Part shown: one piece after another, positions 3,940 to 6,465 of the stretch | Layout: the number at the start of each line of letters is the position of its first letter | Position numbering within the stretch: the stretch's first letter is position 1 | Origin: an uncultured Prevotellaceae bacterium | GTDB taxonomy: Bacteria; Bacteroidota; Bacteroidia; Bacteroidales; Bacteroidaceae | Length of the DNA: 6,465 nt | Assembly: GCA_937900485.1 (NCBI GenBank) | Contig: CALCEL010000094.1 | Location: 1 to 6,465 of the forward strand | Reading direction: 5' to 3' | The notes under the pieces: generated by a model | Database searches by the model: none | What the model was told of the DNA's origin: nothing | The model's input: only the letters and a program-made list of their open reading frames with translations | Translations under genes and position numbers: made by a program

Positions 3940-6465
3940 ATGACAAAGAAAGTTGCTGAAAAAAGAATAAACTTCGCACGAGTGAAGAATCCGATGCCAT
4001 ATCCGGATTTCCTCGACGTGCAGCTGAAGTCTTTCCGTGACTTCCTGCAGTTGGACACCCCACCTGAGGAGCGCAAGAAGGACGGTCTGTACAAGGTGTT
4101 CTCAGAGAACTTCCCGATTACGGACACCCGTAATAACTTCGTACTCGAGTTCCTCGACTACTTCATCGACCCGCCACGCTACACCATAGAGGAGTGCCTT
4201 GAGCGCGGACTCACATACAGCGTGCCCATGAAGGCAAAGATGAAGCTGTACTGTACGGACGAGGACCATACGGACTTCGAGACAATAATCTCGGACGTCT
4301 TCCTCGGCACCATACCATACATGACCGACAACGGCACCTTCATAATAAATGGTGCAGAGCGCGTCGTGGTATCACAGCTCCACCGTTCACCGGGCGTATT
4401 CTTCGGACAGGGCGTCCATGCAAACGGCTCCGTTCTTTATTCAGCACGCATCATTCCGTTCAAGGGCTCATGGATAGAGTTCGCGACGGACATCAACAAC
4501 GTGATGTATGCCTACATCGACCGTAAGAAGAAGTTGCCCGTGACGACGCTGCTTCGTGCCATCGGCTTTGAGAAGGACAAGGACATACTGTCCATCTTCG
4601 ACCTTGCAGAAGAGGTAAAGGTGACGAAGAAGAACCTCAAGGAACTCGTAGGCCGCAAGCTGGCAGCCCATATTATGAGGACATGGTCGGAGGACTTCGT
4701 TGATGAGGACACGGGCGAAGTGGTTTCTCTCGAGCGTAATGAGATACTCATGCAGCGTGAGACAGAAATTACCGCCGACAACATCCAGGACATCCTCGAC
4801 AGCGAGCAGGCAACGATTCTCGTTCACAAGGACGAGGAGAGTGCTTCAAAGTACGGCATCATCTTCAATACGCTTGCCAAGGATACATCAAACTCGGAAA
4901 AGGAGGCTGTGTACTACATCTACCGCCAGCTGCGCAACGCAGACCCTGCGGACGAGGCAAGTGCGCGTGAGGTGATACAGAACCTTTTCTTCTCCGACAA
5001 GCGTTATGACCTCGGCGAAGTAGGCCGCTATCGTATCAACAAGAAGCTCGGCCTTAACACCGACATGAGTGTCCGTGTACTCACCAAGGAGGACATCATT
5101 GAGATTATCAAGTATCTCATCCAGCTCATCAACTCCAACGCCACCGTTGACGACATCGACCACCTGTCCAACCGTCGTGTACGCACCGTCGGCGAGCAGC
5201 TGGCAAACCAGTTCTCCATCGGCCTCTCACGCATGAGCCGCACCATCCGTGAGCGTATGAACGTCCGCGACAACGAGGTGTTCACTCCTACGGATCTCAT
5301 TAATGCGAAGACTATATCAAGCGTCATAAACTCATTCTTCGGTACCAACCCGCTGTCACAGTTCATGGACCAGACGAACCCGCTTGCCGAGGTTACTCAC
5401 AAGCGTCGTCTCTCAGCACTCGGTCCTGGCGGCCTGTCACGCGAGCGTGCCGGCTTCGAGGTTCGTGACGTACACTATACCCACTACGGACGTCTCTGTC
5501 CTATCGAGTCTCCTGAAGGTCCTAACATCGGTCTTATTTCTTCGCTCTGTATGTATGCGCAGATTAACGACCTCGGCTTCATCGAGACACCTTACCGCAA
5601 GGTAAGCAACGGCATGACCGACCTTAACAACGACAACGTAGTTTACCTCACCGCAGAGGAAGAGGAAGACCATGTAATAGGTCAGGGCAATGCTCCGCTC
5701 AATGACGACGGCTCATTCATCCGCGACGTGGTAAAGTGTCGTGAGAATGCAGACTTCCCTGTCGTTCCGCCTACTGACGTTGACCTCATGGACGTGTCAC
5801 CGCAGCAGATTGCTTCCGTTTCAGCCGGACTCATTCCGTTCCTTGAGCACGATGACGGTCACCGTGCGCTGATGGGATGTAACATGATGCGCCAGGCAGT
5901 GCCATTGCTCCACAATGAAGCTCCTATCGTCGGCACAGGACTTGAGAAGCAGGTTTGTGAAGACTCTCGCACGATGATTACTGCAGAGGGCGAAGGCGTG
6001 ATAGAATATGTGGACGCCACGACCATCCGCATCCTCTACGACCGCACAGAGGACGAGGAATTCGTAAGCTTCGAGCCCGCTATCAAGGAGTACCGCATAC
6101 CGAAGTTCCGCCGTACAAACCAGAACATGACCATAGACCTTCGTCCTATCTGTGAGAAGGGTCAGCGCGTAAAGGCTGGCGACATCCTCACCGAAGGCTA
6201 TGCTACCGAGAACGGTGAACTTGCGCTCGGCCGCAACCTCCTCGTTGCCTACATGCCATGGAAGGGTTACAACTATGAGGATGCCATCGTGCTGTCAGAG
6301 CGCGTAGTGCGCGACGACGTGCTGACATCCGTCCACGTTGACGAATACTCCCTTGAGGTCCGCGAGACCAAGCGAGGCATGGAGGAACTCACCTCCGATA
6401 TTCCTAACGTTTCCGAGGATGCCACGAAGGACCTCGACGAGAACGGTATCATTCGTATCGGTGCC
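3940..6465 (+). CDS. rpoB: DNA-directed RNA polymerase subunit beta, N-terminal 842 residues (3' end outside window)
   Basis: RpoB is the beta subunit of RNA polymerase, forming one pincer and much of the active-site wall. From the ATG at 3940 (MTKKVAEKRINFARVKNPMP) the frame is open to the right edge, 842 codons of an expected 1,270 or so. Recognisable in order are FIINGAERVVVSQLHRSPG (134-152) of the protrusion, the lobe region, and the rifampicin pocket (468-494) with D477, H487 and S492 matching E. coli D516, H526 and S531. Then come CPIESPEGPN (520-529), the fork-region block EHDDGHRALMGCNMMRQAVP (638-657), and GYNYEDAIVLSERVV (776-790), where D781 matches the Mg-proximal D814. Two sites depart from the usual consensus: P471 (E. 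coli Q510) and G640-H641 (A676-N677). No internal stops or frameshifts were found. Its expected partner rpoC would lie beyond the window. Confidence 0.98.
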   Translation, partial: MTKKVAEKRINFARVKNPMPYPDFLDVQLKSFRDFLQLDTPPEERKKDGLYKVFSENFPITDTRNNFVLEFLDYFIDPPRYTIEECLERGLTYSVPMKAKMKLYCTDEDHTDFETIISDVFLGTIPYMTDNGTFIINGAERVVVSQLHRSPGVFFGQGVHANGSVLYSARIIPFKGSWIEFATDINNVMYAYIDRKKKLPVTTLLRAIGFEKDKDILSIFDLAEEVKVTKKNLKELVGRKLAAHIMRTWSEDFVDEDTGEVVSLERNEILMQRETEITADNIQDILDSEQATILVHKDEESASKYGIIFNTLAKDTSNSEKEAVYYIYRQLRNADPADEASAREVIQNLFFSDKRYDLGEVGRYRINKKLGLNTDMSVRVLTKEDIIEIIKYLIQLINSNATVDDIDHLSNRRVRTVGEQLANQFSIGLSRMSRTIRERMNVRDNEVFTPTDLINAKTISSVINSFFGTNPLSQFMDQTNPLAEVTHKRRLSALGPGGLSRERAGFEVRDVHYTHYGRLCPIESPEGPNIGLISSLCMYAQINDLGFIETPYRKVSNGMTDLNNDNVVYLTAEEEEDHVIGQGNAPLNDDGSFIRDVVKCRENADFPVVPPTDVDLMDVSPQQIASVSAGLIPFLEHDDGHRALMGCNMMRQAVPLLHNEAPIVGTGLEKQVCEDSRTMITAEGEGVIEYVDATTIRILYDRTEDEEFVSFEPAIKEYRIPKFRRTNQNMTIDLRPICEKGQRVKAGDILTEGYATENGELALGRNLLVAYMPWKGYNYEDAIVLSERVVRDDVLTSVHVDEYSLEVRETKRGMEELTSDIPNVSEDATKDLDENGIIRIGA

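Noticed and set aside
1..6465. A hidden novel system, CRISPR array, insertion sequence or foreign gene
   Set aside because: Nearly every base is accounted for by the conserved tuf-trnW-secE-nusG-rplKAJL-rpoB order. No unassigned gene, repeat array or compositional break was seen.

Overview
The window is an ordinary, intact stretch of the conserved bacterial translation/transcription gene cluster, all on the + strand: 3' end of tuf (EF-Tu), tRNA-Trp(CCA), secE, nusG, rplK (uL11), rplA (uL1), rplJ (uL10), rplL (bL12), and the first two thirds of rpoB. The proteins look like Bacteroidota, most likely order Bacteroidales and perhaps a Prevotella-like genus. The clues are the RpoB wording around the rifampicin pocket (FMDQTNPLAEVTHKRRLSALG, then VRDVHYTHYGRLCPIES), a short single-span SecE of 62 residues, a compact NusG, and A/T-rich start regions without Shine-Dalgarno sequences. 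Genus is inference; no marker here fixes it.

Layout. 1-563 is the C-terminal half of EF-Tu. 564-645 is a spacer ending in a long hairpin plus T-tract that touches the 5' end of tRNA-Trp (646-719, CCA encoded). secE starts 14 nt after the tRNA and nusG 21 nt after secE. An 83-nt spacer leads to rplK, a structured 101-nt spacer to rplA, 18 nt to rplJ, and a very A/T-rich 50 nt to rplL. A 170-nt spacer with a strong terminator-like hairpin (3817-3853) precedes rpoB, which runs off the window at codon 842.

How they work together. EF-Tu, uL11, uL1, uL10 and bL12 build or serve the ribosomal factor-binding (GTPase-associated) region and the L1 stalk. NusG and RpoB belong to the elongating RNA polymerase, NusG also coupling it to ribosomes. 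SecE is part of the SecYEG translocon. The two terminator-like hairpins sit where demand drops sharply (EF-Tu to tRNA/SecE/NusG, and bL12 to RpoB). This suggests partial attenuation that sets product ratios.

I found no undescribed system, mobile element, CRISPR array or foreign gene. The points worth a second look are regulatory (hairpins, possible alternative pairings, an unusual distribution of spacer lengths) and two RpoB residues that differ from the usual consensus.
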